Source: Myxococcales bacterium
GTDB lineage: Bacteria; Myxococcota; Myxococcia; Myxococcales; Myxococcaceae
Direction: 5' to 3'
NCBI GenBank assembly: GCA_016191815.1
Contig: JACPVI010000062.1
Span: 40,069 to 104,068 of the forward strand
DNA: 64,000 nucleotides
Part shown: in pieces, positions 55,105-64,000 of the stretch
Layout: every line of letters begins with the position of its first letter
Numbering within the stretch: the stretch's first letter is position 1
Translations under genes and position numbers: made by a program
Notes under the pieces: generated by a model
What the model was told of the DNA's origin: nothing
What the model saw: the letters and a program-made list of their open reading frames with translations, nothing else
The model's database searches: none

Positions 55105-55815
55105 ATGGGCGGGCGAACGAGAGATGGGGCGCGGGAGCGGCTGATTCGGCTCGGGCCGGGGGCGCTCACCGAATCGGAGCTGATCGCCGTCCTGTTCGGT
55201 GGCCGTGCCCGGGGGGAGTCCATCTGCACAGTGGCGGAGCGCCTGCTCGCCGCCGGCGGAGGCCTCCGGGCCCTGGTGCAGAGCGACCCGCAAGAGCTGT
55301 GCGCCTGGCCGGGGCTCGGACCCGCCCGGGCGACCCAGATGCTGGCGGCATTGGAGCTGGGCCGCCGCGCGCACCACGAACCCGAACGGAGGAGGCGCCT
55401 ATGCAGCCCGGCGGAGATCCACCTTCACCTCCGGCCTTCCCTGGCCATCCTGCGCCGCGAGGAGTTCCATGTGCTGTGCCTCAACTCGCGGAACCTGCTC
55501 CTTCGCGACGCCAAGGTCGCCGAGGGGACGATGAACTCCTGCCCGGTGGATCCGCGAGAGGTGTTCGCCCCGGCGGTGACGGCACGGGCCTCGGGGATCG
55601 TCCTCGCCCACAACCACCCGTCGGGAGATCCCGAGCCCTCTGCCAGGGATCTCGCGCTCACCCGGCAGCTCTGGTCCGGCGCACGACTGCTGGGGATACG
55701 CCTGCTCGACCACGTCATCGTGGGAGACGGCGCCTACGCCTCGATGCTCGAGCGAGGCTTGTTGCCAGCCGACGAGCTGCAAGCGGCGGCCGATGGCTGG
55801 GTGGCGCACCGATGA
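55105..55815 (+). CDS. radC: RadC-family JAMM protein
   Basis: 236 aa. A helix-hairpin-helix-like N-terminal half (about 10-95; ALTESELIAVLFGGRARGE, LCAWPGLGPARATQ) and a JAMM core with GIVLAHNHPSGDPEPSARD, the His-x-His-Pro-Ser-Gly-Asp zinc ligands. Despite the name, its role in repair is doubtful. The start at 55105 follows GGAGGACGGGAG. Overlaps the next gene (ATGA). Confidence 0.9.
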   Translation: MGGRTRDGARERLIRLGPGALTESELIAVLFGGRARGESICTVAERLLAAGGGLRALVQSDPQELCAWPGLGPARATQMLAALELGRRAHHEPERRRRLCSPAEIHLHLRPSLAILRREEFHVLCLNSRNLLLRDAKVAEGTMNSCPVDPREVFAPAVTARASGIVLAHNHPSGDPEPSARDLALTRQLWSGARLLGIRLLDHVIVGDGAYASMLERGLLPADELQAAADGWVAHR

Positions 55816-56078
55816 GACGGCTCGCCCTGGCGCTCTGGATCGCCGGCTGCGGCGAAACCTCGCCACGGCAAGTAGAGCTGCTCGAGGACGAGCGGGCCGT
55901 CGTGACAGACCTCGAATCCGGACGGACCTACTCGGTCCCGCGGGCGAGTCTGCCTCGCGGTGCGCGGGAGGGCGAGGTGGTGGCGCACGGGAAGGTCGAT
56001 CGCCGGGCGAGCGCCGAGGCGAAGGAGAGGGTCCGCCGCGCCCGCCGCAAGCTATTGACCGAGCCGCCACCGAGGTGA
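55812..56078 (+). CDS. DUF3006-like small lipoprotein
   Basis: 88 aa starting in the radC stop (ATGA). A signal peptide (MRRLALALWIAGC) ends in Cys13. The rest (VELLEDERAVVTDLESGRTY...GEVVAHGKVDRR...) fits the DUF3006 pattern, a small domain usually found near RecQ- or MBL-like proteins. Here it lies between radC and recQ, suggesting one operon. Confidence 0.6.
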   Translation: MRRLALALWIAGCGETSPRQVELLEDERAVVTDLESGRTYSVPRASLPRGAREGEVVAHGKVDRRASAEAKERVRRARRKLLTEPPPR

Positions 56079-56082
56079 TCGC

Positions 56083-58101
<2,019 letters not shown>

Positions 58102-58464
58102 TCAGCCCGACAGCCCGGTCTTCCGCTCCCAGAGCACCCGCAAGGCCCACATGCCCGCCCCCACCGCCGCGGCCATCGCGAAGATGATCGCCACCGAGGT
58201 GAGCCCGAAGATGACCCTCACCCATACCTCCGAGAGCGCGCCGTAGGCGTACTGCCGCCTGAGCGGGGCGAGCAGGCCCACCAGCTCCAGCGCCCGCGCC
58301 GGCAACGACTCGAAGGCCAGGGAGGCCCGCTCGGACCAGCGGGTGCCCCAGGTGCGCCGGGCGACCTCGGAGAGCACCGCCGCGGAGAGGTACAGCGCCG
58401 ACATGAGCGAGGCGTTCCCGAACATGATCCGCAACAGGGGGAAGCGCGGGGCCTTTGCTTCCAC
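58102..58464 (-). CDS. small membrane protein
   Basis: 120 aa with two hydrophobic segments (about 14-33 and 85-110). ATG at 58464 directly follows the stop of the TPR gene at 58466, so it is co-translated with it. Unknown function. Its stop abuts that of recQ. Confidence 0.6.
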   Translation of the reverse strand: MEAKAPRFPLLRIMFGNASLMSALYLSAAVLSEVARRTWGTRWSERASLAFESLPARALELVGLLAPLRRQYAYGALSEVWVRVIFGLTSVAIIFAMAAAVGAGMWALRVLWERKTGLSG

Positions 58465-58465
58465 G

Positions 58466-61400
58466 CTACCTCTGCTCGAGCTTCTTCTTGAGGTTCTGGA
58501 GCGCCTTCTTCACCCGGGCCATGTCGGCGTCGCTGCCTCCCAGGCGGAGGAAGGTCTCGTACTCGCGGACCGCCGGCTCTTGGTCCTCTTCTCCGCCCCG
58601 GGCCAACTGATCTCCCAGGGCCAGGTGGACAGCGCTGTGGGCGGGCTCCAGCTCGGCCGCCTTCTCCAGCGCCTCGCGGCAGGCGGCCTCGTCCTTCTGG
58701 CGGGCGGCGACCAGGCCCAAGGAAAGCCGCGCCACCCCGGACGCGGGCGCGAGCGCCACTGCCGCCTCCGCCACCTTGCGCGCCTCCTTGGGAGAGCCTT
58801 GCGCGAGCAGCACCCTGGCCATGGTGGCGCCGGCGAAGGCCCGGTCCCAGCTCCAGACGGCTTTCTGGGCCAGCGCGGACAGCTCCTTGGCCGAGCCCTT
58901 GGCCGCCCTCGGCAGCCGGGCATGGTGCTGCCCGGCCAGTCCGCAGGCGCTCTTGGGGTCCTCCCGGAGCGCCGCCTCGTAGGCCTTCTCCGCCATCTCC
59001 TCGTTTCCCACCCTGAGGAAGGCGAGGCCGATCTCGCAGAAGGTGTCCGAGTCCTTCGGGTCCAGCTTGTTGGCCCGCTCCAGGGAGGAGAAGCCTTGCC
59101 GGCCGTCGCCGCGCGCGAACAGCGCCATGGCGCGGATCCGGTGGGCCTCGCCGTCCTCAGCAGAGAGCTTCACTGCCTTGGCCGCGGCCGCCTCGGCCTC
59201 CTTGAACCTGCCGACCCGGTAGAGCGCGTGGGCCAGGTCCTTCTGCGCCAGCGCCGCGGAGGGGTTGTCGGCCTGCCAGGCCTCGGCCTGCAAAAGCGCG
59301 TCGTCCAACCGGCCGAGGGCGAAGTAGGCCCCGGCCAGGGAGTGCCGCGCCTCTCCGTGGGAGCGGTTCCTAAAGACAGCCTTCTCCAGCGGCTCCACGG
59401 CCTGCTCGTGCAGGCCAAGCTGCGCCAGCAGCCGCCCCAGCGAGCAAGCGCCCTCGTACTCGGTGGAGTCCTTGGCCGCCTCCTCGAACTGCATCTTCGC
59501 CCGGTCCAGCGCCCCCTGCTGCCAGTAGATGTTGCCCAGGGCGACCCGCACGTCGCTCTTGGCGCGCTTGGAGGCGGTGAGCGCCTTCTCCAGCGCCTTC
59601 TGCGCGCGCTCGGCTTGGCCTTCGGCCACGTCGGCCAGGGCGAGGTGGGCCACCGCCTCCGGGGGGAACTTGCCGCCCGACTGGGTGCGGGCAAGCTCCT
59701 GCCGGGCCCGCTTGTGATCGCCCAGGCGCGAGTAGGCGATTCCGCGGACCAGCGCCACCTTCTTGCCGTCCCCCTGGATCCGCGAGAGCGCTTCCTTCTC
59801 CCGGTCGCGGGCGATGAGCGCGAGGCCAAGCCCCTCGCGGGCGTCCTCGCTCTGGGGCCTGGCTTTGAGCGCGGCCTCGAAGGCGTCCTCGGCGCTCTTC
59901 ATGTCTCCCGAGCGGGAGTGCGCCTGCCCCAGCGCCATGGCGAATTCGTAGGCCCGCCCCTTGTGCGACTTTTGGCCATCGGAGAGCACCTTCAGGGCCT
60001 CGTCGTGGCGGCCATTGACGGAGAGCAGCCGGCCCAGCGCCAGCTCGCGGCGGTACCTCAGCTCGACGGGGATCGCCTCGGCGGCGGGCAGCGCCCGCAC
60101 CTCCTCGAGCGCGGTTTCCAGAGCTCGGGACAGCTCCAGCCTGGCCTCGGCCGCGCCGATCACCCGCTCCGGGTGCAGCTTGGAGATGGTGGCCGCGGCG
60201 CCGGTGTACATCCTCAGCGCCTGCTCGTAGTCGCCGAACTGGAGGTAGTAGCTCCCCAGCGCCACCAGGGCCCGGACATGGGCGGCGTTCAGCTCCACCG
60301 CGCGGGAGAGCTGCTTGATGCCGTCGGAGGTCTTCTTCTGGGAGAGGAGAATCCGCCCGGCCAGCTCCCGCACCTCCGGCTCGTCGATGGAGGAGGCGAG
60401 CACCGTCTTCGCCGCCGCCTCCCTCTCCTTCGGCTCGGTGAGGTAGTACTCGGCGGCGAGGGCGAGCCCGGGGTAATCCTCGCTCACGCCCGGCCGCTGG
60501 AGCGCGGCCAGCCCCTGGGCCTGGTGCTCAATGTCGCCCCCGTGCTCGGCGTAGAGGACGGCATGGGCATAGGCAGCGAGCGCCCAGGCCCGCGCGCTGC
60601 CCTCACGGAGCTGCACCGCCGACTGCAAAGAATCGAGCGCGGCGCGGTACGACTCAGCGGTGTCCTCGGCCACCCTCTTGATGGAAGTGGTGAGCGCCGC
60701 CTCGAGCTGCTTCTGCTTCCGGTCGGCGGCCACGTAGAAGGCCGCTCCCACCCCCAGCGCCACCAGGGACACCACCGCCACCGCCAGCTTCGCCCCGTGC
60801 CGCTGGAGGAAGGACTTGCGCGCGGCCGCCGCCTCGAGCTTCTGGCGCAGCTCCCGCTCGTACTCCTTGGCGATCGCCTCGGTGGCGGTGGAGGAAAGCT
60901 CCACCTTCGGCACCTCGAGCGAGGAGGGCGGCTCCACCATGTCCGGCACGTCGTCGAGCAGCCCCTTCTTCGCCCCGGAGGCACCCGTAGGCCGCGGCGG
61001 AGGCTTGGGCGGCGGGGCAGGCACCTCGAGATCGCCGCTGGTCAGCTCGGTGGGGCCGGAGTCCTCCGCTCGCCCCCTCTTCCGCTTGCCGGAGCGTTCG
61101 ATATTCCCGTCCATGTACAGCTCGTCGGAGGGAATGACGGTCGGCTCGCTGATCGGCTCCTTCTGGAGCACGTCGTAGGTGGAGGTGAGCCCCGGGACGG
61201 TCTCGGGCTGCGCGGGGCTTTGGGCAGGCGCGTCCTGCTCGCCGTTGGCCCCGGGCGGACGCGGTTCGTGGGCGGCGGCGGCGCTGGCCGCGCTCGCGAG
61301 CGCGTCGAAGGTGTCGGTCATTCCCCGAAGCGTCTCGGACGAGCTGGTGCGCTTGGGCGCCTGCTCGAAAGGATCGTCGGGGACGGGAGGAGGCGGCTTG

Positions 61401-62008
61401 TCGTGGGGCCATTCTCGGGGCGCCTCCGAGCCTCCTTCGGGAGCAGCCTCTGACGAAGGGACGAACGCAGGGATGTCCACCAACGTCGGCGAGGCGTGGG
61501 GATCGCTCAGCGGCGCTTCCTCCCGAGCTCCCGGGTCGGTCATCAGGGCGCTCGGATCTCCATCCACCGAGGTGTGGTCGGCGAGCACCGGGGCGGGGCC
61601 TCCGGCCAGGGCGCGGTGGGTCTGCTCCAGCCACTGCCGGACTCTCCCGTCGTTCGGCTGGAGGGCCACCGCCCTCTTGAGCAGGGGCAGCGCCGAGCGG
61701 TAGAGCCCTTTGTGGAGGAGCACCTCTCCGATGAGGTTGTAGGCGTGGGGGTTTTCCTTGTCGATGCCGATGGCCTGGTCGAACTGCTCCATCGCCTCGG
61801 CGGGGCGGCCGAGGTTGATGAGCGCCTTGCCCCAGAGCACCCGGCCGACCACCGAGCCCTTGTGGTGCGAAAGCCCGCCCTTGCAGACCTCGATCGCGCG
61901 CTGGTGCTCACCCCGCTCGATGAGCGCCTTGGCCAGCTCGACGAATACGGTGGAGGTCGGATCCTGCGAGAGGATCTGCTCGTACCTCTCCACCATGGGC
62001 TTGGTCAT
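58466..62008 (-). CDS. giant TPR protein with one transmembrane helix
   Basis: 1180 aa from the ATG at 62008 (an upstream GTG at 62053 adds only a low-quality stretch). N-terminal TPRs (1-125), a disordered Pro/Glu-rich linker (about 130-370), a transmembrane helix (about 395-420; AVAVVSLVALGVGAAF), then some 20 TPR units to the C-terminus. The N-terminus is cytosolic and the long TPR array periplasmic, by topology. It is likely a scaffold for an envelope or motility complex. The small membrane protein downstream is its probable partner. Confidence 0.85.
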   Translation of the reverse strand: MTKPMVERYEQILSQDPTSTVFVELAKALIERGEHQRAIEVCKGGLSHHKGSVVGRVLWGKALINLGRPAEAMEQFDQAIGIDKENPHAYNLIGEVLLHKGLYRSALPLLKRAVALQPNDGRVRQWLEQTHRALAGGPAPVLADHTSVDGDPSALMTDPGAREEAPLSDPHASPTLVDIPAFVPSSEAAPEGGSEAPREWPHDKPPPPVPDDPFEQAPKRTSSSETLRGMTDTFDALASAASAAAAHEPRPPGANGEQDAPAQSPAQPETVPGLTSTYDVLQKEPISEPTVIPSDELYMDGNIERSGKRKRGRAEDSGPTELTSGDLEVPAPPPKPPPRPTGASGAKKGLLDDVPDMVEPPSSLEVPKVELSSTATEAIAKEYERELRQKLEAAAARKSFLQRHGAKLAVAVVSLVALGVGAAFYVAADRKQKQLEAALTTSIKRVAEDTAESYRAALDSLQSAVQLREGSARAWALAAYAHAVLYAEHGGDIEHQAQGLAALQRPGVSEDYPGLALAAEYYLTEPKEREAAAKTVLASSIDEPEVRELAGRILLSQKKTSDGIKQLSRAVELNAAHVRALVALGSYYLQFGDYEQALRMYTGAAATISKLHPERVIGAAEARLELSRALETALEEVRALPAAEAIPVELRYRRELALGRLLSVNGRHDEALKVLSDGQKSHKGRAYEFAMALGQAHSRSGDMKSAEDAFEAALKARPQSEDAREGLGLALIARDREKEALSRIQGDGKKVALVRGIAYSRLGDHKRARQELARTQSGGKFPPEAVAHLALADVAEGQAERAQKALEKALTASKRAKSDVRVALGNIYWQQGALDRAKMQFEEAAKDSTEYEGACSLGRLLAQLGLHEQAVEPLEKAVFRNRSHGEARHSLAGAYFALGRLDDALLQAEAWQADNPSAALAQKDLAHALYRVGRFKEAEAAAAKAVKLSAEDGEAHRIRAMALFARGDGRQGFSSLERANKLDPKDSDTFCEIGLAFLRVGNEEMAEKAYEAALREDPKSACGLAGQHHARLPRAAKGSAKELSALAQKAVWSWDRAFAGATMARVLLAQGSPKEARKVAEAAVALAPASGVARLSLGLVAARQKDEAACREALEKAAELEPAHSAVHLALGDQLARGGEEDQEPAVREYETFLRLGGSDADMARVKKALQNLKKKLEQR

Positions 62009-62097
62009 CGGTGCGCTCGACGGAGTCCTTGGGGGAGGCCGCCACCATAGCACCCGCCCAACCCGTTCGGGGCTCTTGGTGTTAGGGTGGCGCCGCC

Positions 62098-62514
62098 TTG
62101 CGCGGAAATCGCCTGGCGTGGGTGCTCGTCTGCCTTGGCTGCGCCCACGCGCCGAAGACGGGAAGCCAAGAGACGCTGCGGCCCGCGGCGGAGACGTTTC
62201 ACCAGCGGATCCGCTGGCGCGACTTCCGTGGTGCGGCCGAGCTCATCGTGGAGGAGCGGAGGCAGGCCTTCGAGTCGGAGAGCCGCGCGAAGGACGACGA
62301 GCGAAACCTCACCGTCACCGACTACCGGCTGGAGGACGCGAGGGTGTCGGACGACGGCCAGAAGGCCACCGTGGTGTCCCGCATCTCGTGGCTTCGGTTG
62401 CCGTCGGTCTCCGAGCAGTCGGAGATGGTGACTTCCGAGTACGTCTTCCGCGACGGCGCCTGGCTGCTCGAGCGGCAGCAGGGAGGCCCGTTCGCATTGG
62501 CCTTCGAGCGCTGA
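62098..62514 (+). CDS. small predicted lipoprotein
   Basis: 138 aa, from a TTG with AGGGTGG about 7 nt upstream. The signal peptide ends in CLGC (Cys15). The rest forms a helix-plus-sheet like NTF2/SnoaL-type folds (AAELIVEERRQAF, TDYRLEDARVSDD, TVVSRISWLRL, TSEYVFRDGAWLLER). Divergent from the TPR gene. Function unknown. Confidence 0.55.
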   Translation: MRGNRLAWVLVCLGCAHAPKTGSQETLRPAAETFHQRIRWRDFRGAAELIVEERRQAFESESRAKDDERNLTVTDYRLEDARVSDDGQKATVVSRISWLRLPSVSEQSEMVTSEYVFRDGAWLLERQQGGPFALAFER

Positions 62515-62559
62515 AAAAAAAACCGCCCGCCGTCTCGGGGCCGGCCGAGGCGGCGGGCG
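62514..62559 (-). terminator. intrinsic terminator for minus-strand transcription
   Basis: A 9-bp GC stem (CGCCCGCCG 62524-62532 and CGGCGGGCG 62551-62559) with a second CTCGG/CCGAG stem on top forms a strong hairpin. On the minus strand it is followed by nine T residues (A-run 62514-62522). It would stop transcription from the SDR gene, 225 nt upstream. Confidence 0.75.
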
Positions 62560-62784
62560 TCGGAAGTCCCCCAATGGGACCTCCTGCCACTTGCTCGAAG
62601 GCCTGACGCCGTTGTCCCGGCGGGGGCCTCGAAACTGCTATCGGGGGGCTGATCGAGCAATCGAGGTGCCACCGGGCGGCGTGACGAGCCGGGCCGGATT
62701 CCGGATGGTTACCACCTCACAACGGCTGCGGGAGGCCTTCAAACCTGCATGGCGCGCGACATCGCTGTCAGGCCCCTGGAAATC

Positions 62785-63765
62785 TCATTCGCCGAGCACG
62801 GAGCGGATCGTCTCGCGCATGGAGTAGCGGGGTTTCCAGCCCACCTCGCCGGCCCAGCGGGAGCCGTCCACGGCGCAGAGGAATTGGATGTGGTCGAGCT
62901 CCTCCGAGGGGAAGCTGGCGACGCGGTACTTGAAGAGGACGCCGAGGATGGGCCTGGCGATGGGGTGAGGGATGGGGACGACGGTCCTTCCCAGCTCGCG
63001 GAAGATGGAGGTGAGGGGGACTTCGCCGGGGCCGACCACGTTGTAGACGCCTTTGGGCTCGGCTCGGAGGGTCTCCATGAGGGCGCGGCCGACGTCCTCC
63101 ACGTGGATGAGCTGGACCATCGGGTCGAAGCCGGCGAGCACCCAGGGGCGCCTCAGGCGGAGGTAGTTGGAGGGGGCGTTCTTGATGGTGGGCCCGACGA
63201 TGTGGACCGGCCGGAGGATGACGGTGGAGACGGAGGGCTGCCGCCAGAAGAAGCTGTAGGCGAGCATGTCCACTTCGATGAGGTCTCTCACCGAGGGGAA
63301 GCGGCTGGCGGCCATCAGCGGGGCGTCCTCGGTGAGGAAGTTGGAGTTGTCCGGCGAGGGCCCGTAGACGTTGGCGGAGGAGAGCACCACCAGCTTCTGC
63401 ACTCCGTACTTGGCGCAGTACTCGAGGAGGCGGGTGGTGCCGATGACGTTGAAGGAGTGGTGCTCCTCGGCGCTCATCCTGGGGTCGTGCATGATGCCCA
63501 TGTGGATGACGGCCTTGATGTCGTTGCGCCGGAAGACGTCCTCCGCCTTCTTCTTGCGGAGGTCGAACTGGCACATCTCGATGTCCTTGGGCTTGCCCAC
63601 GAAGGGGCGCCGGTCGATGCCGATGATCCGCTCCTTCTTGTGGAGGAGCTTGGCGAGGGCGCGGCCCAGATTCCCGCTGATGCCGGTGACCACCACCGCT
63701 TTGGAGTCGGGGGCGGGCTCGAGGTGTTCGGCCTCGGGCTCGCCGTGGGTTAGGGGCTGGTTCAT
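62785..63765 (-). CDS. atypical NAD(P)-dependent epimerase/dehydratase-like SDR protein
   Basis: 326 aa from the ATG at 63765. VVVTGISGNLGRAL is the Gly-rich NAD(P)-binding start, and LVVLSSANVYGP and VSTVILRPVHIVGP are extended-SDR blocks. The active-site YxxxK tyrosine/lysine region reads FPSVRDLIEVD: in active relatives of this layout I expect YVRDK, so both catalytic residues appear replaced. It is probably an atypical SDR acting as a binding or regulatory protein. Terminated by the hairpin at 62524. Confidence 0.7.
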   Translation of the reverse strand: MNQPLTHGEPEAEHLEPAPDSKAVVVTGISGNLGRALAKLLHKKERIIGIDRRPFVGKPKDIEMCQFDLRKKKAEDVFRRNDIKAVIHMGIMHDPRMSAEEHHSFNVIGTTRLLEYCAKYGVQKLVVLSSANVYGPSPDNSNFLTEDAPLMAASRFPSVRDLIEVDMLAYSFFWRQPSVSTVILRPVHIVGPTIKNAPSNYLRLRRPWVLAGFDPMVQLIHVEDVGRALMETLRAEPKGVYNVVGPGEVPLTSIFRELGRTVVPIPHPIARPILGVLFKYRVASFPSEELDHIQFLCAVDGSRWAGEVGWKPRYSMRETIRSVLGE

Positions 63766-63854
63766 CGGAGCCTGGTTACCGGCTCGCGGGGCGGGGCGCA
63801 ACTGTCAGCGCACATCGGGCCCTATTCCACCCACGTCACTCTGAGCGAACATGT

Positions 63855-63872
63855 CCCGAGGCCGGCCTCGGG
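63855..63872. repeat. 18-bp perfect palindrome
   Basis: CCCGAGGCCGGCCTCGGG is a perfect palindrome in the intergenic region between the SDR gene (start 63765) and the possible gene at 63900. It could be an operator, or the stem of a hairpin; no T-run follows. Confidence 0.4.
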
Positions 63873-63899
63873 CCAACCAACCGCGCAGGAGGTGCCCAA

Positions 63900-64000
63900 G
63901 TGCGATGCCCGCAAGTGTTGTTCGCGGTCGCGACGGTGGGTGCTCACCTCGTCTCGAGTGGCGGCGGCGTCCCCCGACCCGGGCTGTTTCGTCGGGAACA
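63900..64000 (+). CDS. possible start of a plus-strand gene (partial)
   Basis: A GTG (63900) has AGGAGG 8 nt upstream and opens a frame to the right edge (VRCPQVLFAVATVGAH...). Only about 33 residues are present; the hydrophobic VLFAVATVGA could be the core of a signal peptide. A competing frame from ATG 63904 is less supported. Too short to assign. Confidence 0.3.
   Translation, partial: MRCPQVLFAVATVGAHLVSSGGGVPRPGLFRRE

Noticed and set aside
55105..55815. RadC as a DNA-repair protein
   Set aside because: The name is historical; only the JAMM zinc motif is supported by the sequence.
58343..61453. Plus-strand open frame of about 1036 codons opposite the TPR gene
   Set aside because: Its amino-acid pattern is a reflection of the TPR codons (Leu/Arg/Gly-rich) with no motif; the minus strand carries repeated TPRs.

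Overview
The window is about 64 kb of very GC-rich bacterial chromosome, densely coded on both strands. The gene content points to a myxobacterium or close relative (Myxococcota). Indicators are a PilZ domain of the N-x-x-x-G-G-x-F-I type fused to Hsp70, a GGDEF/PilZ/ATPase regulator, many TPR proteins, a Ser/Thr kinase, a batABCDE operon, a calpain-like protease, and frequent GTG/TTG starts with 4-nt stop/start overlaps. The assignment is inferred from families and composition; there is no rRNA or tRNA in the window.

Left part (1-9.8 kb): the end of a 2-oxoacid:ferredoxin oxidoreductase operon, an ATP-grasp-like protein, an EEP-fold hydrolase, a vapBC toxin-antitoxin pair with an apparently leaderless promoter, and two polytopic GT-C-like membrane proteins. 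The membrane proteins lie downstream of a TPR-metallopeptidase lipoprotein and a transglutaminase-elicitor-like protein in one minus-strand run (11571 to 4992).

Central accessory region (9.8-28.6 kb): this holds the most unusual content. A STAS/zinc-ribbon protein is followed by a 901-aa regulator with GGDEF, PilZ and HATPase modules. A compact minus-strand operon of five genes (20780 to 14945) encodes two unknown proteins, a B12-binding radical SAM protein, a YD-repeat/TPR protein and a degenerate cysteine-hydrolase-like protein. After alaS come a lipoprotein, a PilZ-Hsp70 fusion, and a calpain-like protease with a small partner. The calpain-like and transglutaminase-like proteins share an N-terminal module, which suggests common targeting.

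Middle (28.6-44.5 kb): a MntA/HepT pair, glutamate-cysteine ligase divergent from an EI24/CysZ-type membrane protein, a giant S41 C-terminal processing protease, a beta-barrel protein, GDPD, an orphan TatA, a methyltransferase, a VanY-type carboxypeptidase, a two-gene membrane/spermidine-synthase-like unit, a MazEF-like pair, a PAP2-type membrane enzyme and a frameshifted remnant.

Right part (44.5-64 kb): a bat operon (BatD-like protein, BatA, BatB, BatC, BatD, BatE) without moxR or DUF58 genes, ending in a LolD-like ATPase. It is followed by a Ser/Thr kinase, an alginate-lyase-like lipoprotein, radC, a DUF3006-like lipoprotein and recQ, a 1180-aa TPR protein with a small membrane partner, a small lipoprotein, an atypical SDR protein and the possible start of another gene.
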